DNA from: JBBSOW01 sp038259365
GTDB lineage: Bacteria; Actinomycetota; Actinomycetes; Propionibacteriales; Propionibacteriaceae
NCBI GenBank assembly: GCA_038259365.1
Contig: JBBSOW010000001.1
Span: 41,594 to 105,593, forward strand
Length of the DNA: 64,000 bases
Direction of reading: 5' to 3'
Part shown: positions 46,001 to 55,100 of the stretch, in pieces
Layout: each line of letters opens with the position of its first letter
Numbering within the stretch: position 1 is the first letter of the stretch
The notes under the pieces: generated by a model
Told to the model about the DNA's origin: nothing
The model's database searches: none
What the model saw: only the letters and a program-made list of their open reading frames with translations
Position numbers and translations under genes: made by a program

Positions 46001-47068
46001 TCACGTCGATCCGCCCAAGAGCGACCCGAGGAGGTAGGTGGCCGCGGCCGCCCCGTATCCGATACCGAGCTGTCTCAGCGCCCGGCGTCCCGGGGAGGCG
46101 CCGGAGAGCAGGCCGACAGTGCTGCCCGTGCCAAGCAACGCCAGCCCGACCAGGACGGCCGACAACACCACCGCCAACGCCCCGCTCGCCCCGAGCAGGT
46201 AGGGCAACACCGGGATGATGGCCCCCGTGGCGAAGAAGCAGAAGCTGGCACCAGCCGCTCCCCAGGCGGTACCGATGGCTTCATGACCCGGATTCGCCCC
46301 AGTCGCGGCGAAGGGCTCGGACCTGCCAGCGAAGGCCGCCTCGGACAGGCGAGTGGCCTCAACCTCGTTGTAACCACGGGCCCGGTACACCAGCGCGAGC
46401 TCGTTGGCGTCCAGGTCGAGATCCGGGAGCACGCGAGCCGCTTGAGGATCGGGTACGGAGGCGGCCAGCAGCTCACGTTGGGAGCGGACCGAGACAAACT
46501 CGCCCGCGGCCATCGACAGCGCTCCGGCTAACAAACCCGCCAGACCGGCGGCCAGGACGATCGACGTCGAGACCCCGGTCGCTCCGATGCCGAGGATCAG
46601 CGCCAGGTTGGAGACCAGTCCGTCGTTGGCGCCGAAGATCGCCGCGCGGAAGGTGCCCGACATGCGCTCGCGGCCCCGCGTTGCGAGCCCCCGGACGACC
46701 TCGGCGTGGATGATCTCATCCGCCGCCATCTGTTCGGTGGCGTCCTCGTCGGCGGCGTAGGGACTAGCCCGCTCAGTGCGCTGCATCAACGCCAGGGTGA
46801 ACACCGAACCGAACCGCCCCGCCAAGGCGATCAGGGCGCGTTGGCCCGGACTGGGGGAGTGGGGCATCTCGTCGTCGGTGCCGAGCAGTTCTCGCCAGTG
46901 CCGCTCGTGGCGTAGCTCGGCATCGGCGATCGCCAGCAGAATCTCGCGCTCCTCGCCGGCTCGGCGACCCGCCAGGCTGCGGTATACCGCCGCCTCGGCG
47001 CGCTCGTCGGCCAGGTACTGACGCCAGCGCCGCCGGGTCCGGGCCGACGGGGCTTTTTCGGGAGTCAC
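46001..47068 (-). CDS. Ferritin-like/VIT1 fused iron or manganese transporter
   Basis: A 355-residue protein. Residues about 10-145 are a rubrerythrin/ferritin-like helical domain with iron-ligand candidates (DERAEAAVYRSLAG, DAELRHERHW, DEIIHAEVVRGLA). The rest is a VIT1/CCC1 membrane domain (AAIFGANDGLVSNLALILG, SMAAGEFVSVRSQ, GLALLGTGSTVGLLSG). This is the layout of the bacterial Er-VIT1 (MbfA) iron exporters. GTG at 47068 puts the ferritin-like domain at the start; longer in-frame extensions lack support. It is a lone gene, divergent from metY. Confidence 0.82.
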   Translation of the reverse strand: MTPEKAPSARTRRRWRQYLADERAEAAVYRSLAGRRAGEEREILLAIADAELRHERHWRELLGTDDEMPHSPSPGQRALIALAGRFGSVFTLALMQRTERASPYAADEDATEQMAADEIIHAEVVRGLATRGRERMSGTFRAAIFGANDGLVSNLALILGIGATGVSTSIVLAAGLAGLLAGALSMAAGEFVSVRSQRELLAASVPDPQAARVLPDLDLDANELALVYRARGYNEVEATRLSEAAFAGRSEPFAATGANPGHEAIGTAWGAAGASFCFFATGAIIPVLPYLLGASGALAVVLSAVLVGLALLGTGSTVGLLSGASPGRRALRQLGIGYGAAAATYLLGSLLGGST

Positions 47069-47193
47069 GATGATAAGACTGCCACGCGGATTCGCGGGCC
47101 CACATTTCCGGATGATGAACCGAGCCGTGCGAAAGATGCCTGCGGGCCTATCCTTCGAGCAGTCGTCGTTCGAACGAAGGGGCCCGTGTCGCC

Positions 47194-48483
47194 ATGAGCT
47201 ATCAACCAGAAACCCTGTCGGTCCACGCCGGGCAGGAACAGCCGGATCCGGCCACGAACTCACGCGCCGTGCCGATCTACCAGACCACGAGCTACGTGTT
47301 CGACGATTCCGAGCACGCGGCGGACCTGTTCGCGCTCCGCAAGCCCGGCAACATCTACACGCGCATCATGAACCCGACGCAGTCGGTGTTCGAGGAACGG
47401 ATGACCGCGCTCGAAGGCGGGGTCGGCTCGCTGGCGGTGGCCACGGGAGCAGCGGCGATCACCTACGCCGTACTCAACCTGGCCTCGGCCGGGGACAACA
47501 TCGTCGCCCTCTCGACGTTGTACGGCGGCACCTACGCGCTGTTCGCCCACACCCTCAACCAGTTCGGTCTCGAGGTCCGCTTCGTCGACCCCGGCGATCC
47601 AACGGCCCTGGCCGAGCTGGTCGACGATCGCACCAGGCTGGTCTTCGGCGAGACGATCGGCAACCCCAGCATCAACGTCGTCGATCTCGACGCCTGGTCC
47701 GAGGCGGCCCACGCCCAGGGGTTGCCGTTTATCGTCGACAACACCGCCGCCACCCCGTACCTGTGCAGGGTGTTCGAGCATGGCGCCGACGTCGCCGTGC
47801 ACGCGGCCACCAAGTACATCGGCGGCCACGGCACCTCGATGGGCGGGGTGATCGTGGATTCGGGTCGGTTCGACTGGACCGCCCATGCCGAACGCTTCGC
47901 CTCCCTCACCGGCCCCGACGATGCCTACCACGGCGTTGTGTGGACCGAAGCGGCCGGCGAGATGGCCTACATCATCCGGGCCCGGACCGTGATGCTGCGC
48001 AACACCGGCGCGAGCATCGCCCCGCTGAACTCGTGGCTGTTCCTGCAGGGCTTGGAGACCCTGCACCTGCGGATGGAGCGGCACAGCAGCAACGCCCTCG
48101 CGGTGGCGCAGCACCTGCAGGGCCACGAGGCCGTCGCGTGGGTCAACTACCCGGGCTTGGCGGACAGCGCCTACAAGCCAGTGGCCGACAGGGTGCTCAC
48201 CGGACGCGGTTACAGCGGCTTGGTCTCCTTCGGTCTGAAGGCGGGCCGCACCGCCGGGCAGCACACGGTGGAGGCGCTAGAACTGTTTTCCCACCTGGCC
48301 AACATCGGCGACGCCAAGTCCCTGGCCATCCACAACGCCTCAACGACCCACTCCCAGCTCGACGACGACGAGCTCGCCTCCGCCGGGGTGGCTCCGGAGA
48401 TGATCCGGCTGTCGATCGGTATCGAGCACGTCGATGACCTGATCGCCGATCTCGAGCAGGCCCTGTCCTCCGCCGGCGGATGA
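47194..48483 (+). CDS. metY: O-acetylhomoserine sulfhydrylase
   Basis: A 429-residue PLP enzyme of the cystathionine gamma-synthase family. The PLP Lys is residue 207, in ATKYIGGHGTSMGGVIVD. Other marks are QTTSYVFDDSEHAADLF, ATGAAAITYAVLNLASAGDN, and TIGNPSINVVDLDAW. It makes homocysteine from O-acetylhomoserine and sulfide. Its stop overlaps the ATG of metX, as in many actinobacteria with a direct-sulfhydrylation route. Confidence 0.92.
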   Translation: MSYQPETLSVHAGQEQPDPATNSRAVPIYQTTSYVFDDSEHAADLFALRKPGNIYTRIMNPTQSVFEERMTALEGGVGSLAVATGAAAITYAVLNLASAGDNIVALSTLYGGTYALFAHTLNQFGLEVRFVDPGDPTALAELVDDRTRLVFGETIGNPSINVVDLDAWSEAAHAQGLPFIVDNTAATPYLCRVFEHGADVAVHAATKYIGGHGTSMGGVIVDSGRFDWTAHAERFASLTGPDDAYHGVVWTEAAGEMAYIIRARTVMLRNTGASIAPLNSWLFLQGLETLHLRMERHSSNALAVAQHLQGHEAVAWVNYPGLADSAYKPVADRVLTGRGYSGLVSFGLKAGRTAGQHTVEALELFSHLANIGDAKSLAIHNASTTHSQLDDDELASAGVAPEMIRLSIGIEHVDDLIADLEQALSSAGG

Positions 48484-49760
48484 GTCGGCCGGCAGGCGAC
48501 GCCGCCGGCTCAGTGGGCGGCGGTTCGGTGGGCGGCGGTTCGGTGGGCGGGGGTTCGGTGGGCGGCGGTTCGGTGGGCGGGGGTTCGGTGGGCATCGTGG
48601 CCACGCACAGCGTCCGGCTCTTCAACGCCGAGCGTCCGTTGAGCCTGGCCAGCGGTGAACGTCTGGTCGAGGTCGACGTCGCGTACGAGACCTACGGTGA
48701 GCTATCGCCGGCGCGTGACAACGTCGTGCTGGTCTGTCACGCCCTCACCGGCGACGCCCACGCGGCCGGCTATCACGAAGGCAGCGATCGGCCCGGTTGG
48801 TGGGACAACCTGATCGGGCCGGGCAAGCCGCTCGATACCGATCGCGTCTTCGTGGTGTGCGCGAACCTGATCGGCGGTTGCCAGGGCAGCACCGGCCCGA
48901 CCTCGATCAACCCGGCGACCGACGAGCCCTACGGGCTGGATTTCCCCCTGCTCCAGATGAGCGACTTCGTGACCGTGCAGCGCGAGCTTCTCAGGCGTCT
49001 CGGCATCGACTCGTTGCTGGCGCTGGTGGGCGGCTCGCTCGGCGGGATGCAGGTGTTGCAGTGGGCGTTGAGCTTTCCCGAGCAGGTCGCCAACGCCATT
49101 GTCATCGCCGCGTCCAGCCGGCTCAGCGCCCAGAACATCGCCTTCTCGGCCGTCGGCCGCGAATCGATCATGCGCGACGAAGAGTTCGATTCGGGCCGCT
49201 ACGTCGCCGCTGGAGCCAGCCCCGCCACGGGGCTTGCCGTAGCCAGGATGCTGGCCCACATCACCTACTTGTCCGAGGAGGCCATGACCGCCAAGTTCGG
49301 GCGTCGCTTCCAGGATTCGGCGGGCAGCAAGCGCGGCTTCGGGATCGACTTCGCCGTCGAGAGCTACCTGAACTACCAGGGCAACAGCTTCCTCACCCGC
49401 TTCGACGCGCTGTCCTACCTCTACCTGACCCGGGTCATGGACTACTTCGACCCGTTCGCACCGGATCGAGTCGGAACCGATGACCGACATCCGGCCGCCG
49501 GGGCGGTGGCTCGACAGCTGCGCTTCGTCGTCGTCTCCTTCGACAGCGATTGGCGTTTTTCCACCGCGCATTCGCGGCGAATCGTGCGCGAGCTCGAGTC
49601 CGCCGGGGCCGCGGTGAGCTTTCGCGAGATCGCCTCCCCCTGGGGTCACGATTCGTTCCTCATGCAGATCCCGGACTACCACGCCACGGTCGCGGCAGTG
49701 ATCGACAGGGCGCTGGAGGAACAGGCGTCCTCGATCGGGTTGAGGGGGGCGGGAGCGTGA
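48480..49760 (+). CDS. metX: Homoserine O-acetyltransferase with repeat-encoded N-terminus
   Basis: A 426-residue alpha/beta-hydrolase-fold acyltransferase. It has NLIGGCQGSTGPTSINPATD, the nucleophile VGGSLGGMQVLQW, VVSFDSDWRFST (Asp) and SPWGHDSFLM (His). Residues about 11-38 are five GSVGG-type units encoded by a 15-bp tandem repeat (48509-48583) before the usual start of the fold (THSVRLFNAERPL). The extension is not part of the enzyme family. A shorter protein could start after the repeat at GTG 48584-48598 in the same frame. Third-codon overlap with metY and with metW shows one operon. Confidence 0.88.
   Translation: MSRPAGDAAGSVGGGSVGGGSVGGGSVGGGSVGGGSVGIVATHSVRLFNAERPLSLASGERLVEVDVAYETYGELSPARDNVVLVCHALTGDAHAAGYHEGSDRPGWWDNLIGPGKPLDTDRVFVVCANLIGGCQGSTGPTSINPATDEPYGLDFPLLQMSDFVTVQRELLRRLGIDSLLALVGGSLGGMQVLQWALSFPEQVANAIVIAASSRLSAQNIAFSAVGRESIMRDEEFDSGRYVAAGASPATGLAVARMLAHITYLSEEAMTAKFGRRFQDSAGSKRGFGIDFAVESYLNYQGNSFLTRFDALSYLYLTRVMDYFDPFAPDRVGTDDRHPAAGAVARQLRFVVVSFDSDWRFSTAHSRRIVRELESAGAAVSFREIASPWGHDSFLMQIPDYHATVAAVIDRALEEQASSIGLRGAGA
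48509..48583 (+). repeat. 15-bp tandem repeat inside metX
   Basis: Five units of TTCGGTGGGCGGCGG (first unit CTCAGTGGGCGGCGG) run from 48509 to 48583, followed by part of a sixth. Units alternate GGCGGCGG and GGCGGGGG at their ends. Because 15 is divisible by three, changes in copy number would keep the metX frame and only lengthen or shorten a Gly/Ser/Val tail. Confidence 0.85.
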
Positions 49761-50410
49761 GGCAGACATCGCGATCCCAGCCCGCCCGTAACCGGCCCGC
49801 CGACCCGCTGCACGATCAGTTGCGTCCCGATCTTGGCATCGCGGCCGACCTCGTTCCCGACGGCGCCCGGGTGCTCGATCTCGGCTGCGCGGAGGGCACG
49901 CTGTTGCGCCACCTCATCGACTTCCACCGGTGCCGGGGAATCGGGGTGGAGATCGATCCGGACCAGGTGATCGCGGCCCTGCGTCGAGGCGTATCGGTCA
50001 TCGAACTCAACATCGATTCCCAGCTCACGGAGTTTGCCGACGACTCCTACGACATGGTCGTGCTCTCCAAGGTGCTGCAGGCCACCATCGGCCCGGCCCA
50101 GGTGCTCGCCCAGATGCGCCGGATCGCCGAGCGATGCATCGTTTCGGTGCCCAACTTCGGCTTGTGGCGCCACCGCTGGGTGCTGCTGCGCGGGCGGATG
50201 CCGATGTCGGCGGTCATGCCCTACAGCTGGTTCGACACTCCGAACATCCATCACGCCACACTGCCGGACCTCGAAGACCTGTTCGCCCGGGCCGGGTTCG
50301 AGATCGAGAATCGGGTCCTGTTCGACGAGGCCGGTTCGCACCGCGAGTGGCCCGCCGGCCTCGCCAACCTGATGGCCGCCAGCGCTGTTTACCGCCTGCG
50401 CCGAACCTGA
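49757..50410 (+). CDS. metW: Methionine biosynthesis protein MetW
   Basis: A 217-residue methyltransferase-fold protein. The SAM-type glycine motif is RVLDLGCAEGTLLRHL (residues about 34-49). ERCIVSVPNFGLWRHR and YSWFDTPNIHHATLPDLEDL are MetW marks. In proteobacteria and actinobacteria it works with MetX in methionine synthesis. The GTG start overlaps the metX stop (GTGA). Confidence 0.9.
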   Translation: MRQTSRSQPARNRPADPLHDQLRPDLGIAADLVPDGARVLDLGCAEGTLLRHLIDFHRCRGIGVEIDPDQVIAALRRGVSVIELNIDSQLTEFADDSYDMVVLSKVLQATIGPAQVLAQMRRIAERCIVSVPNFGLWRHRWVLLRGRMPMSAVMPYSWFDTPNIHHATLPDLEDLFARAGFEIENRVLFDEAGSHREWPAGLANLMAASAVYRLRRT

Positions 50411-50830
50411 CCACACCCGCGCGGTCAACCGCAGACCGAGCCGCCACTCCGAAGTCGCGATCAGTCGCCCGCTATTCGCTCACCGCCACGGATCCGCTCC
50501 CAGGCCGAACGGATCCATGCGGCAGCCCGCTCGATATCGCGCTTCCCGCTTCATTCAGAAATCGAGCGCGAACCATCAACCCGAGCCAGTTCAGCAATAT
50601 CCCGAGCGCGCCGGACCATACCGAGCGCGATTGGGGGTCGCGGCGGTGGCAGCTGACGGCGTCCGGGCCTAAACGCTCGGTCTGGCGAGAACCGCTCGCC
50701 CTGCACCTCGGCAGGCGACATGTCACACCTCGGTAGGCGACACGATCGGGTGCTGGTTGCCGAACAGGAACCCGGCTAGCGCGCGCCATCCGCGATGCTT
50801 TCGAGCTGGACCCAGCCTGAGACGAACCCG
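50411..50830. other. Non-coding gap after metW, with a short direct repeat
   Basis: No gene is supported in these 420 bp. ACCTCGGCAGGCGACA (50705-50720) and ACCTCGGTAGGCGACA (50727-50742) are 16-base direct repeats with one difference, 22 bp apart. GGCGAG and CTCGCC at 50684-50700 could form a 6-bp stem with a 5-base loop, a weak terminator candidate for metYXW. Nothing else stands out. Confidence 0.5.
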
Positions 50831-51799
50831 TCAGTGCGCGGCAAGGGCGCGCACAATGCGTTCGGCCGCCGAACCGAGGGACCAGCGCTCGGCCAGTTCC
50901 GCGAATCGTTCCGGATCGTCGGGCGTGCTCGGAAGGGTCAGGTCCAGATCCCCGAGGTCGATGTTCCGCACGACCCGGACCACCTCGGGCCCGACGGCCA
51001 GGTAGTCGATGGCCGCCCCGAGCTTGGCCACCACGCCGCCCGAGATGGGCGGCTTGTGCTGGCTGGCGGCGTCGAGGATGCCTTCGAGGTCCCCGTGGGC
51101 GTTCAGCAGCGAAGCGGCGGTCTTCTCTCCGATCCCGGGGACGCCGGGAATCCCGTCCGAGGGGTCTCCCCGCAGGCTGGCGAAGTCGGCGTACCGGTGG
51201 GCGTCGACGCCGTAGCGCGCCCGGATCCACGCGTTGTCGACGCGTTCGTGCTGGCGCACCCCGCGGCCGAGGTAGAGCACGCGCACCGCGCGTTCGTCGT
51301 CGACGAGTTGGAACAGGTCGCGATCCCCGGTGACGATGTCGACGGGGCCGCTCGCGTGTTCGCTCAGGGTGGCGATCACGTCGTCGGCCTCGTAACCGTC
51401 GCGTCCCACCACGGCCAGTCCGAGGGCGTCGAGGGCCTCGACGATGATCGGCACCTGCGGGGTCAGCCCATCGGGGGAGTCCTCACCCAACCCGGTCTCG
51501 GCGCCCACCCCGCCCGCGCCGACGACCCCGCTAACCGTCCCCGGGCCGGCGTTGGAGACCCGATGGGTCTTATAGCTGGGGAGGAGGTCGACGCGCCATT
51601 GGGGGCGCCAGTCGTTGTCCCAGCAGCACGCCAGCTCGGTGGGTTCGTACTCGGTGATGAACCGGGCCAGGAAATCCAACAACCCGCGGACGGCGTTGAC
51701 GGGCGTGCCGCCGCTGGCGCGGAGGGTTTCGGGCAGACCGTAGAAGGCGCGGAAGTAGAGCGAGGCGGTGTCCACCAGCATGAGCCGTTTCGTCTCCAT
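50831..51799 (-). CDS. Stand-alone 5'-3' exonuclease
   Basis: A 322-residue protein of the PolA N-terminal nuclease/FEN family: LMLVDTASLYFRAFYGLP at the start, metal-site acid clusters GYEADDVIATL and VTGDRDLFQLVDD, and the DNA-binding helix-hairpin-helix PSDGIPGVPGIGEKTAASLL. There is no polymerase part. It probably acts in repair or flap removal. ATG at 51799 is given; ATG at 51808 is three codons longer. It lies only 18 bp or so from the divergent Lrp gene. Confidence 0.87.
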   Translation of the reverse strand: METKRLMLVDTASLYFRAFYGLPETLRASGGTPVNAVRGLLDFLARFITEYEPTELACCWDNDWRPQWRVDLLPSYKTHRVSNAGPGTVSGVVGAGGVGAETGLGEDSPDGLTPQVPIIVEALDALGLAVVGRDGYEADDVIATLSEHASGPVDIVTGDRDLFQLVDDERAVRVLYLGRGVRQHERVDNAWIRARYGVDAHRYADFASLRGDPSDGIPGVPGIGEKTAASLLNAHGDLEGILDAASQHKPPISGGVVAKLGAAIDYLAVGPEVVRVVRNIDLGDLDLTLPSTPDDPERFAELAERWSLGSAAERIVRALAAH

Positions 51800-51817
51800 C
51801 CGACACATACTGGCACG

Positions 51818-52291
51818 ATGAAGAGCATGGAGAACACTGACCGCCAGATTGTCGCGCTGCTGGCGCGGGACGGCCGGATGTCTTACACCGAGATCGGCAA
51901 GCAGACGGGGTTGTCGACGTCGGCGGCCCAGCAGCGGGTCCGGCGGCTCGAACAACGCGGAGTGATCGACGGCTACGTCGCCACCGTCAACTACGCCGAG
52001 CTGGGTTTCGGGCTGAGCGCCTTCGTCGAGGTGACGCCGTTGGATCACAGGATGCCGGACGACTTTCCCGAGCGGTTGGCCAAGCTGCCGGAGGTGGTCT
52101 CCTGCTACAGCATCGCCGGCAACGCGAACTACCTTCTGCGCGTCCAGGTGGGCGCCCCGGGCGACCTGGAGAACCTGTTGTCCCGAATTCGCAACGAGGG
52201 CCTCTCGACGACCACGACCATCGTGTTGTCCGTGCCGTACGAGGGCCGCCCCATCGATGTACCGCCGATGCACGAAAACCCCGAGCGGTGA
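51818..52291 (+). CDS. Lrp/AsnC-family regulator
   Basis: This 157-residue regulator has an N-terminal helix-turn-helix (SYTEIGKQTGLSTSAAQQRV) and a C-terminal ligand (RAM) domain (VVSCYSIAGNANYLLRVQV). It probably senses an amino acid. ATG at 51827 is an alternative. The gap to the exonuclease start is under 20 bp, so the message may have almost no leader; CATACT at 51806-51811 could be a -10 box for the gene. It is the first gene of the Lrp-ABC-hotdog-M20 operon, which it may control. Confidence 0.85.
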   Translation: MKSMENTDRQIVALLARDGRMSYTEIGKQTGLSTSAAQQRVRRLEQRGVIDGYVATVNYAELGFGLSAFVEVTPLDHRMPDDFPERLAKLPEVVSCYSIAGNANYLLRVQVGAPGDLENLLSRIRNEGLSTTTTIVLSVPYEGRPIDVPPMHENPER

Positions 52292-53019
52292 ACCTGGTCA
52301 GTTTTGACGAGGTTGGTCTCACCTTCGGCAACGGCACCACCGCGTTGGGACGGGTGAGCCTCGACGTGGAGGCGGGCGAGTTCGTCACCGTCGTCGGCCC
52401 CTCGGGCTGCGGAAAGTCGACGCTGCTGCGCGTCGCGGCCGGCCTCGAGACGGCAACGGCCGGGACCTGCCGGGTGAGCACGGATCAACTCGGCTACGTC
52501 TTCCAGGACGCCACCCTCTTGCCGTGGCGCAGCGTCGCAGAGAACGTGGCGCTTCCCGCCGAACTCGAGCGCCTGCCGCGCCAGGTTCGGGATTCTCGGG
52601 TCCGGCGTGCCATCGACCTCGTCGGCCTGAGCGGGTTCGAGGACCAGCTGCCCCGCACGCTCTCGGGCGGCATGTCCATGCGGACCTCCCTAGCCAGAGC
52701 GCTCACCCTCAATCCTCGGCTCTTCTTGTTCGACGAACCCTTCGGTGCCCTCGACGAAATCACCCGGCAGCGCCTCAACGACGAGCTGTCGAGCCTGTTT
52801 TTGCAACAGCACTTCGGTGCGCTGTTCATCACCCATTCGGTCTCCGAGGCGGTCTATCTATCCAGCCGCGTGCTGGTGATGTCGGGGCGGCCGGGCACGA
52901 TCGTGGCCCGTTTCGAGGTGCCGTTCGGCTACCCGCGCGATCCCGATGTGCGCTTCGGCGCCGCCTTCGCCGAGCTGGTCGGCGAGGTCTCGCACGCGCT
53001 CCGGCAAGGGCACCGGTGA
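52288..53019 (+). CDS. ABC importer ATPase (nitrate/sulfonate/taurine type)
   Basis: A 243-residue ATPase with Walker A GPSGCGKSTLL (residues about 35-45), Q-loop YVFQDATLLPW, signature LSGGMSMRTSLARAL, Walker B LFLFDEPFGALDE and switch His in FITHSVSEAV. It belongs to the NrtD/SsuB/TauB group. The GTG start overlaps the Lrp stop, and its own stop overlaps the permease start. Confidence 0.9.
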   Translation: MNLVSFDEVGLTFGNGTTALGRVSLDVEAGEFVTVVGPSGCGKSTLLRVAAGLETATAGTCRVSTDQLGYVFQDATLLPWRSVAENVALPAELERLPRQVRDSRVRRAIDLVGLSGFEDQLPRTLSGGMSMRTSLARALTLNPRLFLFDEPFGALDEITRQRLNDELSSLFLQQHFGALFITHSVSEAVYLSSRVLVMSGRPGTIVARFEVPFGYPRDPDVRFGAAFAELVGEVSHALRQGHR

Positions 53020-53801
53020 GGACGAAACAGGGCGGGGTCGTCGGGCCGCCCGCCGCGGTGGGGGTGGCCTTGCTGGGGTTGTGGTACCTGGCCGCGCTGT
53101 ACTACGACAAGGCGGCGCAGCTGAGCTACGTCGTGCCCTACCCCCATCTGGTCGCGCACGCCCTGCTGGTGGAGCCCAGCAGCCGCGAAGAGATCTTGGC
53201 CGGGCTGGGACGCTCGGCCGTGGTGGCGTTCACCGGCCTGGCCATCTCCGTCGTGCTCGGGGTGGGGTGGGCCGTCCTGATGGCGCAGGCCGAATGGATG
53301 GAGCGCTCGCTGTTCCCCTACGCGGTGGTGTTGCAGTGCGTGCCCATCCTGGCCCTGGTGCCGCTGATCAGCCTGCTGTTCGGCTACGGGTTCGCCTCCC
53401 GGGTGATCGTGACGGTGATGATCTCGCTGTTCCCGATGGTGGCCAACACCCTGTTCGGGCTCCAGGCGGTGCCGCGCGCTCAGCGCGAGCTGTTCGCCCT
53501 GCACGGGGCCAGCCGCCGCGATCGGCTCCGCAAGTTGCAGTTCCCGGCCGCCCTACCGTCGATCTTCGTGGGCCTGCGCACCTCGGCCGGCCTGTCGGTC
53601 ATCGGGGCCATCGTGGGCGATCAGTTCTTCCAGCGTGGAGCCCCCGGAATCGGGGTGTTGATCGTGGTCTACGCCTCCCGGTTGTCCGGCCCCGAGCTGT
53701 ACGCCGCCGTCGTCACGGCCGCGGCGTTCGGAGTCGCCGTTTTTGTGTTTTTCGGCGCATTGACCAAACTTGTCGTGGGCCGCTGGTACGACAAGCGGTG
53801 A
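53016..53801 (+). CDS. ABC importer permease (SsuC/TauC type)
   Basis: A 261-residue permease with about six segments and the EAA-type coupling loop HGASRRDRLRKLQFPAALPS. The GTG start overlaps the ATPase stop. It forms an importer with 52288 and 53843. Confidence 0.88.
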   Translation: MRTKQGGVVGPPAAVGVALLGLWYLAALYYDKAAQLSYVVPYPHLVAHALLVEPSSREEILAGLGRSAVVAFTGLAISVVLGVGWAVLMAQAEWMERSLFPYAVVLQCVPILALVPLISLLFGYGFASRVIVTVMISLFPMVANTLFGLQAVPRAQRELFALHGASRRDRLRKLQFPAALPSIFVGLRTSAGLSVIGAIVGDQFFQRGAPGIGVLIVVYASRLSGPELYAAVVTAAAFGVAVFVFFGALTKLVVGRWYDKR

Positions 53802-53842
53802 CAAACCCGTCTTGGGTGAATCCAGCCGAAGGAGTGAAACCG

Positions 53843-55009
53843 ATGGTGTCGAGCCCCGTCCGCGCCGCCACCTGCCTGGTGGGCGTCCTCGCGCTGGGTC
53901 TTGGCGCGTGCTCCACCGAGAGGAACGCCACCGCCCCGACACCCGCAGCGCCCGGCGGGGTCGACTTGGCGGCGGTATGCCCGGCCACCGTCGTGGTGCA
54001 GACCGACTGGAATCCCGAGGCCGAGCACGGCCACCTCTATGAGCTGGTGGGCCCGAACCGTGAGATCGACGCGGCCGACAAGACGGTGACCGGGGATCTC
54101 ATGGTGGCTGGCAAGCCAACGGGGGTGAAGATCGAGGTGCGCGCCGGTGGACCCGCGATCGGCCACCAGTCGGTGGCCACGACGATGTACACCGACGACG
54201 ACATCATGCTGGGTTACATCACCACCGATATCGGCATGCGCAACTCGGGCAAGTTCCCCACCAAGGCGGTCTTCGCCGAGGCCGAGAAGTCGCCGATGAT
54301 GATCTTCTGGGATCCCGCGACCTACCCCGAGGTCACCGACCTCAGGGGCCTCAGCGAGGCCATGCGTGGCACCGGCGGAGTCGTGCGATACCCCCAGAAC
54401 GCCACCTACATGGAATACCTGCTCAGCGCGGGCATCCTTTCCAAAGAGATCATCGACGGCAGCTACCGGGGCGATCCGGCCGCCTTCGTCGCCGCCAAGG
54501 GCTCCGACGCCCAGCAGGGGTTCGCGACCTCGGAGCCCTACATCTACGAACGTGAAATCCCGGCCTGGGGCAAACCGGTGGCGTATCAGCTCATCCACGA
54601 CACGGGCTATCCGATCTATCCCCAGGCCATGTCGATCCGCAGCGGCGACGAGGACAAGTACCGAGATTGCCTCACCAGGCTCGTGCCGGTGTTGCAGCAG
54701 GGGACCGTGGACTACATGGCCGACCCCGAGCCGACCAACGACCTCATCTTGGAACTGGTGAAGCAGTACAACAACGGGTGGGTCTACACCCAAGGAGTGG
54801 CCGACTTCGCCGTGGAACAGATGGCGGCATTGGGCGTGGTGGCCAACGGTCCCAGCGGCTACGTCGGCGAGATGACCTCCGAGCGCATTCAGCGGATCAT
54901 CGACATCGAGACCCCGATCTTCACCGAGCAAAACGCCGATATCAAGCCCGGCCTGGTGCCCGCGGACCTGTTCACCAACGAGTACTTGGACAAGTCCATC
55001 AAGCTGTAG
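53843..55009 (+). CDS. ABC importer lipoprotein binding protein (NMT1-like)
   Basis: A 388-residue lipoprotein. The lipobox is LGLGAC (residues about 18-23), followed by STERNATAPTPA. The mature part has the two-lobe NMT1/SsuA-like build (TVVVQTDWNPEAEHGHLYEL, TTDIGMRNSGKFPTKAVF, ATSEPYIYEREIPAWG). The lead WNPEAEHG-type sequence fits ligands such as sulfonates, nitrate or pyrimidine precursors, but the ligand is not known. ATG at 53843 is preceded by GAAGGAG. It lies 41 bp after the permease. Confidence 0.85.
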   Translation: MVSSPVRAATCLVGVLALGLGACSTERNATAPTPAAPGGVDLAAVCPATVVVQTDWNPEAEHGHLYELVGPNREIDAADKTVTGDLMVAGKPTGVKIEVRAGGPAIGHQSVATTMYTDDDIMLGYITTDIGMRNSGKFPTKAVFAEAEKSPMMIFWDPATYPEVTDLRGLSEAMRGTGGVVRYPQNATYMEYLLSAGILSKEIIDGSYRGDPAAFVAAKGSDAQQGFATSEPYIYEREIPAWGKPVAYQLIHDTGYPIYPQAMSIRSGDEDKYRDCLTRLVPVLQQGTVDYMADPEPTNDLILELVKQYNNGWVYTQGVADFAVEQMAALGVVANGPSGYVGEMTSERIQRIIDIETPIFTEQNADIKPGLVPADLFTNEYLDKSIKL

Positions 55010-55100
55010 CCGGCTACGCGGACTAGGCTTGGCCTGGTAGCGGACGGCTCTGGAACCGAATCAGCCCTCCGACGCCTTTTCCAAAGACGAGGAGACTGTC

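Noticed and set aside
50684..50700. Rho-independent terminator after metW
   Set aside because: A 6-bp stem without a U-run and 270 bp from the gene is too weak to list as a terminator.
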